64,000 bases of DNA from an uncultured Collinsella sp. GTDB taxonomy: Bacteria; Actinomycetota; Coriobacteriia; Coriobacteriales; Coriobacteriaceae. The stretch spans positions 1 to 64,000 of the forward strand of contig CABSNK010000007.1 of NCBI GenBank assembly GCA_902479075.1, read 5' to 3'. The notes under the pieces were generated by a model. It made no database searches. It had not been told where the DNA came from and saw only the letters and a list, made by a program, of their open reading frames with translations. Of the stretch, positions 8,855 to 17,836 are shown in pieces. Position 1 is the first letter of the stretch, and every line of letters starts with the position of its first letter. The position numbers and the translations under genes are program-made.

Positions 8855-9577
8855 TTAATCCTCCTGATAGACGAGCGTGCCGACGGGCTCACCCGAAAGC
8901 GCGCGTTTGACGGTGTCCTCGCCATCGATGTTGAGGACCAAAATCGGCATACGGTTATCCTGGCACAGCGCCGTGGCCGTGGAATCCATAACCTGCAGAC
9001 CGCGGACGAGAACCTCGTGATAGGTAATCTTGTCAAAACGGACGGCATCGGAACACTTGACAGGATCCTTGTCGTAGATGCCGTCAACCTTGGTGGCCTT
9101 AATCAGAATCTCGGCACCGATCTCGCAGGCACGAAGAGCCGCGGCGGTGTCGGTCGTAAAGTACGGATTGCCCGAACCGGCGGCAAAAATAACGACATTA
9201 CCCTTGGAAAGGTGGTTGATGGCGCGACGGCGAATATAGGGCTCGCAGATCTCGTTCATCTGGATAGCGCTCATCACGCGGCAGGGAACATCGTTGTGCT
9301 CAAAGGCATCCTGCAGGGCAAGCGCGTTCATAACGGTTGCCAGCATGCCCATGTAGTCGGCCTGGGCGCGCTCCATGCCACCGGCAGCGCCGGCCATGCC
9401 GCGGAAAATGTTGCCGCCGCCGACAACAACGCCGACCTCATGGCCAACGGCGAGCAGCTCCTTGACCTGCTTGGCAAGATGGTCGGTAATCTTGGGGTCG
9501 ATGCCATATTGGCCGTCGCCCATCAGTGCTTCGCCGGAAAGCTTCAGAAGCACGCGTTTATATCGGATGTCGGACAA
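8855..9577 (-). CDS. pyrH: UMP kinase
   Basis: 240 residues. Amino-acid-kinase-fold enzyme that phosphorylates UMP to UDP. KRVLLKLSGEALMG at the N-terminus, VGVVVGGGNIFRG (about residues 48-60) and the GSGNPYFTTDTAAALRA block (about 135-151) are family hallmarks. The TTG start at 9577 is supported by AAAGGAGG six bases upstream and by the conserved N-terminus. It begins after the tsf terminator, so its expression needs read-through or a promoter in 9578-9635. Confidence 0.95.
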   Translation of the reverse strand: MSDIRYKRVLLKLSGEALMGDGQYGIDPKITDHLAKQVKELLAVGHEVGVVVGGGNIFRGMAGAAGGMERAQADYMGMLATVMNALALQDAFEHNDVPCRVMSAIQMNEICEPYIRRRAINHLSKGNVVIFAAGSGNPYFTTDTAAALRACEIGAEILIKATKVDGIYDKDPVKCSDAVRFDKITYHEVLVRGLQVMDSTATALCQDNRMPILVLNIDGEDTVKRALSGEPVGTLVYQED

Positions 9578-9635
9578 AGCGATCCTCCTTTAATTAGACT
9601 CTCAATATGATAGCAAAGGCTCTGATAAGAGCCAT

Positions 9636-9671
9636 GAAAAAGCAGGCTGTGAGTAAAACCCACAGCCTGCT
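9636..9671 (-). terminator. Intrinsic terminator between tsf and pyrH
   Basis: A perfect 11-bp stem (9641-9651 with 9661-9671) with a 9-base loop, then TTTTT on the minus strand. It lies 23 bases after the tsf stop and separates the rpsB-tsf ribosomal unit from pyrH-frr and the lipid genes. Confidence 0.85.
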
Positions 9672-9694
9672 CATTACCAGCTACAAGAGCTTAT

Positions 9695-10564
9695 TTACTC
9701 GCCACGGACCAGACGGTCGAAGGCAACGACGGTAATGCTATCGCCGAGCTCCTTGGAGACCTGCTCAGCGTACTTCTTGATGGTGAGGGAGCTGTCCTTG
9801 ATGAACTCCTGCTCGGTGAGCACGGACTGCTTGTAGAACTTCTCCAGACGGCCAACAGCCATCTTCTCCTGGATAGCCTCGGGCTTGCCGGACTCGGCAG
9901 CCTGAGCCATGTAGATCTCCTTCTCGTGCTCGACGGTCTCGGCCGGAACCTGATCGCGGGTAGCGCAAATCGGGGCGACGGCGGCAACCTGAAGGGCAAC
10001 GTCGTGAGCGAAGGTCTTGAAGGACTCGGCCTGAGCGGTCTCGGCCTTCTCGAAAGCGAACTCGACGAGGACGCCGATCTTACCACCCATGTGGATGTAA
10101 GAAGCGAGAGCGCCGTTCTCGGCCTTGCGAGCGGAGAAACGAGCGATCTTCATGTTCTCGCCCATGATGTGAATCATCTCGGTGAGCTCGGAGGAAACGG
10201 TCTCCTCGCCCATCGGCTTCTCGAGCAGAGCATCGACATCGGCCGGCTCGGTGGTAGCGACAACCTCGGCGACCTTGGAAGCAAAGCCGGTGAACTTGGC
10301 GTTGGAGCCGACGAAGTCGGTCTCGCAGGAAAGCTCGAGCAGAGCGCCGGACTTGCCGTCCTCGGAGACGAACGCGGCGACAGCGCCCTCGTTGGTCTCA
10401 CGGCCAGCCTTCTTGGCAGCCTTGGCGAGGCCGTTCTTGCGCAGAACGTCAACAGCGACGTCCATGTCGCCGTCAGCCTCGACGAGAGCCTTCTTGCACT
10501 CCATCATTGGGGAGTCGGTCATCTCGCGGAGCTGCTTGACCATAGCGGCAGTAATCTGGGCCAT
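9695..10564 (-). CDS. tsf: Elongation factor Ts
   Basis: 289 residues. Guanine-nucleotide exchange factor for EF-Tu. The N-terminal UBA-like domain (VKQLREMTDSPMMECKKAL) and the core TDFVGSN-type segment (LSCETDFVGSNAKF, about residue 75) identify it. The frame opens further upstream, but ATG 10564 is preferred because AAAGGA lies six bases before it and it starts the family-typical MAQITAAMVK. It follows rpsB by 45 bases in the usual rpsB-tsf unit, with a terminator downstream. Confidence 0.97.
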   Translation of the reverse strand: MAQITAAMVKQLREMTDSPMMECKKALVEADGDMDVAVDVLRKNGLAKAAKKAGRETNEGAVAAFVSEDGKSGALLELSCETDFVGSNAKFTGFASKVAEVVATTEPADVDALLEKPMGEETVSSELTEMIHIMGENMKIARFSARKAENGALASYIHMGGKIGVLVEFAFEKAETAQAESFKTFAHDVALQVAAVAPICATRDQVPAETVEHEKEIYMAQAAESGKPEAIQEKMAVGRLEKFYKQSVLTEQEFIKDSSLTIKKYAEQVSKELGDSITVVAFDRLVRGE

Positions 10565-10609
10565 TGTGGTTCCTTTCAAAGAGATGAAAAAGACTTAAAT
10601 AGGACTGAT

Positions 10610-11338
10610 TTACTCGGCCTTGGGCTCGGCGGCCATCTCGGCCTCGGAGACCTGCTCCTTACCGGAGCCAGCGAGGCAGGCGTCGGCCATGAGCTCGCAC
10701 ATAAGGGTGACAGCGGAGATGGCGTCATCGTTGCAGGGGATGCCGTACTCGACCTCGTCGGGATCGGAGTTGGTGTCGATCAGAGCGACGACGGGGATGT
10801 TCAGGCGCTGGGCCTCCTTGATGGCGTTCTCCTCGCGCTTGGTGTCGATGACGAAGAGAGCCTGGGGCAGACCCTTCATGTCGCGGGCGCCACCGAGGTT
10901 GGTCTGGAGCTTAGCGAGCTCCTTGCCGAGCACTGCCTGCTCCTTCTTGGGCAGCACTGCCATGCGGCCGTCCTCGACCATGGCCTCGAGCTCCTCCATG
11001 CGGTTGATGCGGGAGCGGATGGTGACGAAGTTGGTCAGCATGCCGCCGAGCCAACGCTGGTTGATGTAAGGCATGTTGGCGCGCTCAGCGGCGTTCTTAA
11101 CGGCCTCCTGAGCCTGCTTCTTGGTGCCGACGAACAGCACGTTGCCGCCCTTGGCGACGTTCTTGACGAAGGTGTAGGCCTGATCGGCGTCAAGGATGGT
11201 CTGCTTGAGGTCGAGGATGTAGATGCCGTTGCGCTCACCGAAGATGAACGGCTTCATCTTGGGGTTCCAGCGACGGGTCTGGTGACCGAAGTGGCAGCCG
11301 GCCTCGAGCAGGGTGCGGATATTAATCTTGGTAGCCAT
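10610..11338 (-). CDS. rpsB: 30S ribosomal protein S2
   Basis: 242 residues. INIRTLLEAGCHFGHQTRRWNP at the N-terminus and PQALFVIDTKREENAIKEA (about residue 160) are S2 signatures; the C-terminus is an Ala/Glu/Lys-rich tail. ATG is preceded by AGGAGG at six bases. A promoter and a leader of about 135 bases lie upstream. Confidence 0.97.
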   Translation of the reverse strand: MATKINIRTLLEAGCHFGHQTRRWNPKMKPFIFGERNGIYILDLKQTILDADQAYTFVKNVAKGGNVLFVGTKKQAQEAVKNAAERANMPYINQRWLGGMLTNFVTIRSRINRMEELEAMVEDGRMAVLPKKEQAVLGKELAKLQTNLGGARDMKGLPQALFVIDTKREENAIKEAQRLNIPVVALIDTNSDPDEVEYGIPCNDDAISAVTLMCELMADACLAGSGKEQVSEAEMAAEPKAE

Positions 11339-11479
11339 ATTAAACCTCCTGTGGTTTGCCTCCGCGCGGGGTCATCCTCCAAAACCAACCCGGACATGTG
11401 CTACCAAAGCCCGGGCACCACGGTATGAAGTAGCCGCGCGTGCGTGATAAAAACCTGTTGCCGTGAAGCAACCCGATGA

Positions 11480-11508
11480 ATGATAGCAGGATTGCCTCTT
11501 CCTGCCAA
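11480..11508 (-). promoter_or_regulatory. Probable sigma-70-type promoter of rpsB-tsf, with leader
   Basis: TTGGCA (11503-11508) and TATCAT (11480-11485) are separated by 17 bases on the minus strand, each close to consensus. Transcription would start near 11473, leaving a leader of about 135 bases before rpsB. In the leader CCCGG pairs with CCGGG around a 17-base loop (about 11390-11420), a possible S2 autoregulation element; I do not recognise a known leader family. Confidence 0.6.
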
Positions 11509-11556
11509 CCCGCAATCAAAACCACACACCTCGGTGCGGCGCGGGAGGCCCTTCTC

Positions 11557-12477
11557 CTACTCGCCGCGGGGGTGTGCCTGACTCACGGCACGCTTGAGTC
11601 GGTCGGGCGTGAGGTGCGTATAGATCTGCGTCGTGGACAAGCTCGCATGCCCCAGCAGCTCCTGAACCGAGCGCAGATCCGCGCCGCCCTCGAGCAGGTC
11701 GGTCGCAAAGGTATGGCGCATCGCATGCGGGGCGATGTCGGCAGGAATGCCGGCAAGTGCCGCAAGCATGTGGAAACGCCTCCTCAGCATGGCGGCACTC
11801 ATGCGGTTTCCGCGCGCCGAGATAAACAGCGGATGCACGCCGTTCGCACTATCGACACGCTTTGCCTGCACAAGGAGATGTGGCCTCCCCTCCTCAATAT
11901 AGCGGCGAGTCGCCTCGAGAGCGCGCCGATAGAGGGGCACGATACGCTCCTTGCTCCCCTTGCCCCAAAGTCGCAGCGTTCGCTCTGACCAAGCAATGGA
12001 CTCCACGTTGAGCGCCGCGAGCTCCGAGATTCGCGCGCCGGAGGCATAGAGCAGCTCGAGCATCGCTGCATCACGCAGCCCCGAAGGCGTCGAGGTGTCG
12101 GGGGCCTCGAGCAACGCCTCGACTTGCCGGGTCGTCAGCACACCGGGAAGATCGCGCGGCAGTTTGGGCGAGGATATCGCCGAGACCGCATCGCCCTCAA
12201 CGATTCCCTCGGCAGCCATCCACCGATAGAGCGAGCGAATGGCAGACAGATGCGCCGCAAGGGTCCGAGCCGCCACCTGGCCACGCGACAGCTCGGCCAA
12301 ATAGGAGCGAACGGTCCGTACGTCGGCGACGCGAGCGTCGATGCCCTCACGGTCGCACCACGCGGCGAAGTGCTCGAGCCGCGAGGCGTAGGCGGTTACC
12401 GTATTGGGAGCGAGCCCTTCGACGCGTGCAATGTAGGCGATGAACGAGTCGACGGCATCGTACAGGTCAAAGGCTAT
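11557..12477 (-). CDS. xerC: Tyrosine recombinase, XerC/XerD family, with non-canonical ATA start
   Basis: 306 residues if begun at ATA 12477. Site-specific recombinase, probably for chromosome dimer resolution. All catalytic residues are visible: Arg in GARISEL, Lys in GKGSKERIVPLY, His/Arg in HAMRHTFATDL, His in LGHASL and Tyr in TQIYTH. The N-terminal core-binding domain (FIAYIARVEGLAPNTVTAYA) is encoded upstream of the first canonical start (TTG 12300) in an uninterrupted frame that contains no ATG, GTG or TTG. ATA 12477 overlaps the trmFO TAG stop (ATAG) with GGAGG nine bases before it, and gives family-normal length; CTG 12465 is an alternative. Starting at TTG 12300 would remove about 59 residues. 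Xer C versus D cannot be decided. Confidence 0.85.
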   Translation of the reverse strand: MAFDLYDAVDSFIAYIARVEGLAPNTVTAYASRLEHFAAWCDREGIDARVADVRTVRSYLAELSRGQVAARTLAAHLSAIRSLYRWMAAEGIVEGDAVSAISSPKLPRDLPGVLTTRQVEALLEAPDTSTPSGLRDAAMLELLYASGARISELAALNVESIAWSERTLRLWGKGSKERIVPLYRRALEATRRYIEEGRPHLLVQAKRVDSANGVHPLFISARGNRMSAAMLRRRFHMLAALAGIPADIAPHAMRHTFATDLLEGGADLRSVQELLGHASLSTTQIYTHLTPDRLKRAVSQAHPRGE

Positions 12478-13811
12478 GACCTCTCGCCTCCAAACAGATC
12501 GGAGCGCGATTCCAGATAAGCATCCAGGGCCTTAAGGGCGCGATCCGCGTAGGCCTGGTAACGATCGCGCTTGCTGCGACGCTTACCGTCCTCGAGCGGC
12601 GGCACGAGCCCAAAGTTGACGTGCATGGGCTGATAGCCCACCGTAGCCGGATCGGTCGCATAGCCCACGAGTGCGCCTAGGGCGCCCACGCGCGGCAGCT
12701 CAACAGGCTCCGCCTCGATTGCCCCGGCATAGGTGTTGAGCGCGGCGAGCAGACCCGTCGCCACGGCCTCCATATACCCCTCGGTACCGGTAATCTGGCC
12801 GGCAAGACGCACGCTCGTGCCGGGCACGGCAAAGGTGCCATCGAGCACGTGCGGCGCATCGACAAAGGTGTTGCGGTGCATGACGCCGTAGCGGAAGAAC
12901 TCGGCGTTCTCCAGGCCGGGAACCATATGGAAGACGCGCTTCTGTTCGCCGAAGGTCAGGTTGGTCTGGAAGCCAACCAGGTTATAGGCGGTCTTCTCCT
13001 TGTTCTCGGCGCGCAGCTGAATTGCCGCCCAGGGACGGCGACCGGTGCGCGGGTCGGTGAGCCCGACGGGCTTCATGGCGCCAAAGCGGATGGCATCCTT
13101 GCCCGTGCGCGCAACCTCCTCGGCAGGCTGGCAGGCCTGGAACAGGTCACCGCCCTCAAAATCCTTGAGCACCACGCGATCGGCCGTGGTGAGTGCCTCG
13201 ATAAAGGCCTCGTACTCTTCCTTGTTGAGCGGGGCATTGAGATAGTCGCCACTCCCCTGCTCCTCGTAGCGCGACTGCGAGAACAGCACGTCCATATCGA
13301 GCGTCGAGGCATCGACGATCGGGGCGGCCGCGTCAAAGAACGCCAGGGCGTCACCACCGACAAGCTTCATGACCTCCCCGCTCAATGCCGGCGAGCACAA
13401 GGGGCCCGCGGCGATAACCACATGACCCTCGGGGATCTGGGTGACCTCACCGTGGACGACCTCGATATTGGGGCGGGCGGCAACCTCGGCCTCGACGAGC
13501 TCGGAAAACTTGACGCGGTCGACCGCCAGGGCGCCGCCAGCGGGAACGGCCGCACGATGAGCGCAGTCGAGCAGCACCGAGCCCATGCGCTCGAGCTCGG
13601 CCTTCAGCAGGCCGGCGGCGGAATCGGGACGGGTCGACTTAAACGAATTGGAGCAGACGAGCTCCGCCAAGTGATCGGTATGGTGGGCAGGAGAGCTCAC
13701 CTGCGGGCGCATCTCGCACAGCTTTACGGCGAACCCGCGATCTGCCAGCTGAATCGCGCATTCCGATCCCGCCAGACCGCCACCGATAACCGTCACCTGA
13801 TCAAACAGCAT
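12474..13811 (-). CDS. trmFO: Methylenetetrahydrofolate--tRNA-(uracil-5-)-methyltransferase TrmFO
   Basis: 445 residues. FAD- and folate-dependent enzyme making ribothymidine-54 in tRNA. The N-terminal FAD Rossmann motif VTVIGGGLAGSECA is followed by the family-specific CEMRPQ and HHTDHLAELVCSNSFKS (about residues 34-63); VGFQTNLTFGEQKRVF and FAVPGTSVRLAGQITGTEGY sit in the central and C-terminal regions. ATG 13811 is chosen over TTG 13817 because AAAGG is nine bases upstream. It is found between dprA and xerC-like, the arrangement also typical of Firmicutes (dprA-topA-trmFO-xerC), here without topA. Confidence 0.95.
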   Translation of the reverse strand: MLFDQVTVIGGGLAGSECAIQLADRGFAVKLCEMRPQVSSPAHHTDHLAELVCSNSFKSTRPDSAAGLLKAELERMGSVLLDCAHRAAVPAGGALAVDRVKFSELVEAEVAARPNIEVVHGEVTQIPEGHVVIAAGPLCSPALSGEVMKLVGGDALAFFDAAAPIVDASTLDMDVLFSQSRYEEQGSGDYLNAPLNKEEYEAFIEALTTADRVVLKDFEGGDLFQACQPAEEVARTGKDAIRFGAMKPVGLTDPRTGRRPWAAIQLRAENKEKTAYNLVGFQTNLTFGEQKRVFHMVPGLENAEFFRYGVMHRNTFVDAPHVLDGTFAVPGTSVRLAGQITGTEGYMEAVATGLLAALNTYAGAIEAEPVELPRVGALGALVGYATDPATVGYQPMHVNFGLVPPLEDGKRRSKRDRYQAYADRALKALDAYLESRSDLFGGERS

Positions 13812-13825
13812 CTGCAAACACCTTT

Positions 13826-14758
13826 CTAATTGACACGTTTTCCATTGTGACCGAAGGGCGTCTGGGCGTGAAGGGCAAACTTGGAGGGCGCATACCTTCC
13901 ATCCATCATGCGCTCGATGAGGCCCTCGAGCTCGAGCGAGCCCAGGAGCTTGAGCACGCCGACGGCATCGAGGGAGACGAGTGTGGCGATGTCTTCAACC
14001 TTGAGCGGCGAGGCGATGAGGGCATGCATCACAGTCTGCTGTGTGGCATCCAGGTCGGCGATGCCGGGCGCATCGGGACGCGAATAGCGCAGGGTACCGT
14101 AGATTCGAGAGATGGCCATCTCGATGGACTCCTCGTCAATAATGCAGCAGGCCCCGTTGGCAATGAGATAGTTGGTCCCGCGCGACTCGGGCGACAAAAT
14201 GGAGCCCGGTACCGCAAGCAGTTCGCGCCCCAGGTCCATGGCGGCCTCGGCGGTAGAAAACGTTCCGGATGGCATGCCGGCCTCCGATACAAAGAGCGCC
14301 TGCGACAGCGCAGCGATCACGCGGTTGCGGCGCGGAAAGGCAAACTTGCGCGGCCCCATGCCCCACGGCGAGATGGACACGACCGCGCCGCCCGTATCGA
14401 GCGTACGGGCGATAAGCCCCGCGCTCGAGCGCGGGTAGACCACGTCGGCGCCCGTACCCAAAACTAAGACGTGCCTGCCCCCGGCGTTGACCGCGGCCCA
14501 ACCCGAGGCCTGGTCGCAGCCGACCGCACCGCCCGAGACCACCGTCACCCCCGCTTCCACGGCAACCTTGGCTGCAAGCTCCGCGACGGCAAGACCGTAG
14601 GGAGACGCCTTGCGCGCACCGATAATCGAGAGCGCCGGCGTCGAGAGCACCTCCGGGTCGCCACGGACGAACAACGTCTGCGGCACATCGGAAAGTTCCA
14701 GAACAGTAGCGGGAAACAGCCCATCACCGGGATGCAGTTCATAGCGGACCTCACCCAT
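13826..14758 (-). CDS. dprA: DNA-processing protein DprA/Smf
   Basis: 310 residues. It loads RecA on incoming single-stranded DNA during transformation. Rossmann-like core with LSIIGARKASPYG (about residue 40), TVVSGGAVGCDQASG and FPRRNRVIAALS; the C-terminal stretch from about residue 240 is a winged-helix domain. The ATG overlaps the comM stop by one base (TGATG) with GGAGGG upstream. Downstream trmFO follows after 14 bases. With comM next to it, this suggests competence capacity but does not show it. Confidence 0.93.
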   Translation of the reverse strand: MGEVRYELHPGDGLFPATVLELSDVPQTLFVRGDPEVLSTPALSIIGARKASPYGLAVAELAAKVAVEAGVTVVSGGAVGCDQASGWAAVNAGGRHVLVLGTGADVVYPRSSAGLIARTLDTGGAVVSISPWGMGPRKFAFPRRNRVIAALSQALFVSEAGMPSGTFSTAEAAMDLGRELLAVPGSILSPESRGTNYLIANGACCIIDEESIEMAISRIYGTLRYSRPDAPGIADLDATQQTVMHALIASPLKVEDIATLVSLDAVGVLKLLGSLELEGLIERMMDGRYAPSKFALHAQTPFGHNGKRVN

Positions 14759-16281
14759 CACTGGTCCCTCCTTCCCTGATACATCGCGGCCTCGAGCACA
14801 TGATCTTGCGTCACCCGCTCGCTTTCGGCGACATCGGCGATCGTGCGCGCGATGCGCACCAGGCGCACGATGCCGCGCCCCGTGAGATGCGTGCGCTTCG
14901 ACAGGCCGAGCACGCACGTTTCCGCCGCCTGATCGAGCGCAAAGGTCGACACAACACCATCGATAGAGCGGGACTCATCGTCCTCGGCCTCAGCGTCCGC
15001 ATCGTCCATATGAGTCTCGCGCCAGGCACGAAAAGCCCGACCGCGGACAACGTAGTCGCGCAGCTCGGCCGACGACATGCCCTCGGCGCCCTCGATAATC
15101 ACCTGCGGATCGGGGCGGGACACGTCGATCATCAGGTCGATGCGGTCGGCCAAGGGACCACGCAGCTTGGACCGATAGCGCTCGACCATCGATGCCGAGC
15201 AACGACACGGAACCTCGCGATCGCCCAAAAAACCGCAGGGGCAGGGATTGCTCGCCGCAAGCAGCTGAAAGCGCAAGGGAAACGTAAAGGCGCCATCGAC
15301 GCGCACGATCCTGACATAACCGCGCTCGATAGGCTGCCTGAGCGTCTGCAGCACACCGGTGGGAAACTCGGCAAGCTCGTCCAAAAAGAGCACGCCGCCA
15401 TGGGCAAGGCTGATCTCGCCCGGATGCACCGGGCGCCCTCCGCCAATAAGGCCCGCTGTCGATATGCTGTGATGGGGGCTTCGAAACGGCCGATGCCCCG
15501 CAAGCAGGCCATCGATGTTCTCACCCAAGACCGAATGAATGCACAGCGCCTCCTGCTGGTCCTCGACGGAAAGCTCGGGCAAGATACCCGTCATGCGACG
15601 CGCAAGCATTGTCTTGCCCGAACCGGGCGAGCCAATCATGAGAAGGCCGAGCTCCCCTGCCGCCGCAAGCGCTATGCCGCGTTTAGCGACTTCCTGCCCC
15701 AACACATCGGCATAATCGAGCTCGGGCTCAAAGGTGGCCTCGAGCACTTCAGAATCCAGATAGTGCCGAGCTGCCTCGCCCATACCGCGGGCAAGCTGCG
15801 ACAGATGATCGATAAAACCGCAGTCGACGCCCGCAAGCGGAACATGCTGGTCGGACCTGCCGGCGATAAAAGACAGCCCCATGTCGCGAGCCAGCAGCTG
15901 GAACGCCACCTCGCCCTTGACGGGAAGCACCGTACCATCCAAGCCGAGCTCGCCGGCAATGAGGCAGCGGTCGAGATTGTCACGGGGAATCTGACCGTCG
16001 GCCGCAAGCACCGCAATGGCTATCGGCAGGTCAAAACCGCTACCGGTCTTTCGGATATCGCCCGGCGCCAGGTTGACCGTAATGCCCGAACGCGGGATCT
16101 CGAATCCGGCGGAGCGCATCGCGCAGCGAATGCGCCCGCGCGACTCCATGACCTCCATACTCGGGATACCGAGCATCTGGATGCCCGGGATGCCGCCCGC
16201 AAGCGATACCTCGACGGTGACGGGAATCGCCTCGACACCGCGGATGCAGGCAGCGTGAACGGCAAAGGTTTCGAACGCCAT
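14758..16281 (-). CDS. comM: ComM/YifB-family AAA+ Mg-chelatase-like ATPase
   Basis: 507 residues. AAA+ helicase-type ATPase needed for efficient recombination of transformed DNA. The N-terminal Lon-substrate-like domain (VEVSLAGGIPGIQMLGIP onward) is followed by Walker A GSPGSGKTMLARR (about residue 218), the FRSPHHSIS loop, Walker B GVLFLDELAEF and the zinc-binding NPCPCGFLGDREVPCRC insertion, then the YifB C-terminal helical domain. The ATG overlaps the yraN stop by one base. The yraN-comM-dprA order is widespread. Confidence 0.93.
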   Translation of the reverse strand: MAFETFAVHAACIRGVEAIPVTVEVSLAGGIPGIQMLGIPSMEVMESRGRIRCAMRSAGFEIPRSGITVNLAPGDIRKTGSGFDLPIAIAVLAADGQIPRDNLDRCLIAGELGLDGTVLPVKGEVAFQLLARDMGLSFIAGRSDQHVPLAGVDCGFIDHLSQLARGMGEAARHYLDSEVLEATFEPELDYADVLGQEVAKRGIALAAAGELGLLMIGSPGSGKTMLARRMTGILPELSVEDQQEALCIHSVLGENIDGLLAGHRPFRSPHHSISTAGLIGGGRPVHPGEISLAHGGVLFLDELAEFPTGVLQTLRQPIERGYVRIVRVDGAFTFPLRFQLLAASNPCPCGFLGDREVPCRCSASMVERYRSKLRGPLADRIDLMIDVSRPDPQVIIEGAEGMSSAELRDYVVRGRAFRAWRETHMDDADAEAEDDESRSIDGVVSTFALDQAAETCVLGLSKRTHLTGRGIVRLVRIARTIADVAESERVTQDHVLEAAMYQGRRDQ

Positions 16282-16766
16282 CACGACACCTGCCAATCGA
16301 ACGCGTTGTACTGGTGCTCGATCTTGGCGATATGCCCGCCGCGAATGGTGACGCCCACGGCATCGAAGCGGATCGCCTTGAGCGGATAATGCTCCATGAG
16401 ATAGCAACTCGCGATGCGACGATAGCGCCGCTGCTTTTGGGCATTCACAGCTTCCTCGGGAAACACCCGCGTGTCGCAATCCAGCGCAACACGCCTGGTC
16501 TTGACCTCGGCCATCACCACCACATCGTCGAGCTCGTCGAGCAGAACGAGGTCGGCCTCGCCCTCCGAGCATCGATAGCCTTGTTCCAGCAATGCATAGC
16601 CGCGCTCGTTAAAGTAATCGATTGCGATAAGCTCGCCCAGCATACCGAGCTCGCGAGGACTGAGCCCCTTGATAAACTCGGGCGTGATCGACCCGCAATC
16701 GAGCTCCCCCTCTTCCCAACGCTCCTTGAGCTGCTGCGTCTTGCTCATTTTGCCTGCGGCACACAT
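16281..16766 (-). CDS. yraN: YraN/UPF0102 family endonuclease-like protein
   Basis: 161 residues from ATG 16766, chosen for AAAGGAG five bases upstream; the open frame upstream has no support. The restriction-endonuclease-like fold is seen as LGELIAIDYFNERGYALLEQGYRCSEGEADLV (core split over about residues 50-82) and VVMAEVKTRR, which carry the E...D...ExK metal site. The biochemical role is unsettled; it is usually found next to rnhB and comM, as here. The N-terminal 40 residues are longer than in most members. Confidence 0.88.
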   Translation of the reverse strand: MCAAGKMSKTQQLKERWEEGELDCGSITPEFIKGLSPRELGMLGELIAIDYFNERGYALLEQGYRCSEGEADLVLLDELDDVVVMAEVKTRRVALDCDTRVFPEEAVNAQKQRRYRRIASCYLMEHYPLKAIRFDAVGVTIRGGHIAKIEHQYNAFDWQVS

Positions 16767-16870
16767 GGGGGCTCCTTTCCCACTCCCTACATTGCCTCGA
16801 TAATGAGGGCAGGTTTCATGCGGGTAAGTACCGGAAGCAAACCAATAGCAAACCAAATGCCGACAAATGA

Positions 16871-16906
16871 GGGGCCGCGCGCAACAATAGCGTTGCACGC
16901 GGCCCC
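16871..16906 (-). terminator. Terminator-like hairpin after rnhB
   Basis: A 15-bp stem with one wobble (16871-16885 with 16892-16906) and a 6-base loop, lying between the rnhB stop and yraN. The following minus-strand bases are TCATTTGT, so the T tract is weak. Confidence 0.6.
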
Positions 16907-16954
16907 TACCAGCAGGTTTATAGAACCCTTCAGGTCCCTGTCTCCACAATTGGC

Positions 16955-17743
16955 CTAAAAAAGGCGCTCAGTCTGCAGAAAGTTTCCGCAAAAGCTCACG
17001 CGGTGCAGCGGACAAAGTCCATGATTGCGAATGGCCTCGATGTGCTCGGGACTCGCATAGCCTTTCGATTCGGCCAAATGGTACTCGGGATACTCGGCAT
17101 CGTACTCGACCATCATCTCGTCACGCGTGACCTTTGCCATGATGGATGCCGCGGCGATGCAGGCGATCTTGGCGTCGCCCTTGACCACGTCGCGCTCGTT
17201 GGGAACGGCGCCCAGGGGGTTACCGTCCATAAGCACGCAATCGGGCTCGAGCCCTGTATCGGCAACCGCGCCCGCGACGGCAGCGCGGATGGCGCGGGCC
17301 ATACCCATCTCATCGATATCCGCAGGAGCGATATGGCAAAAGCCGATGGCAGTCGCCACCTCGGCAATCTTCACCGAGAGCAGCTCACGGCGCGCCGGCG
17401 TGAGCTTTTTGGAATCGTTGATGCCCCAAATGCGAGGTTCCATCGGAAGACACACGGCACACACGGTCAAGGGACCCGCTACCGAGCCACGGCCAACCTC
17501 ATCGACGCCTACAACCACACCGTCACCGCCGAGCTCGTGCATCAGCTCGTACATGCCGTTGACGCGCTCGCGCTCGGCAAGTTCCTTGGCATGGCGCTTA
17601 AGGGCACGCTCGCAAGCCTTGATCACCTGCTGGCGCGGATCCTCGCGATAATGCTCCACGAGGGCGGGAATCTCCTCGAACGTGGCGCTCGCCAGCTCGC
17701 CGGCAACCTGCGATGCCGAAACCGAGCTCGTCATATTGGCCAT
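16955..17743 (-). CDS. rnhB: Ribonuclease HII
   Basis: 262 residues. It cleaves RNA in RNA:DNA hybrids and at single ribonucleotides. GVDEVGRGSVAGP (about residue 78) carries the D-E pair, with GINDSKKLTPARRE and the third Asp in the PDCVLMDGN strand; KGDAKIACIAAASIMAKVTRD is also typical. The about 70-residue helical N-terminal extension is longer than in E. coli and resembles that of Gram-positive RNase HII. ATG with AAGGAGG upstream. It starts just after the rplS terminator, so expression depends on read-through or a weak promoter. Confidence 0.94.
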   Translation of the reverse strand: MANMTSSVSASQVAGELASATFEEIPALVEHYREDPRQQVIKACERALKRHAKELAERERVNGMYELMHELGGDGVVVGVDEVGRGSVAGPLTVCAVCLPMEPRIWGINDSKKLTPARRELLSVKIAEVATAIGFCHIAPADIDEMGMARAIRAAVAGAVADTGLEPDCVLMDGNPLGAVPNERDVVKGDAKIACIAAASIMAKVTRDEMMVEYDAEYPEYHLAESKGYASPEHIEAIRNHGLCPLHRVSFCGNFLQTERLF

Positions 17744-17770
17744 ACCAGGCCCTCCTTGTATGCAAATCAG

Positions 17771-17802
17771 ATAAAAAGAAGGGCCACCCGAAGGTGACCC
17801 TT
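17771..17802 (-). terminator. Intrinsic terminator of rplS
   Basis: A 10-bp stem with one wobble (17779-17788 with 17793-17802) and a TTCG tetraloop on the minus strand, followed by TCTTTTTAT. It lies 34 bases after the rplS stop. Confidence 0.9.
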
Positions 17803-17836
17803 GTGTCCAAACGAGTGGACAGACGCTGCGATCTTC

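Noticed and set aside
13826..14917. Longer DprA and ComM proteins reaching into the preceding genes
   Set aside because: The extended N-termini are Arg/Ala/His-rich shadows of comM and yraN; the starts with TGATG overlap have ribosome binding sites and conserved N-termini.
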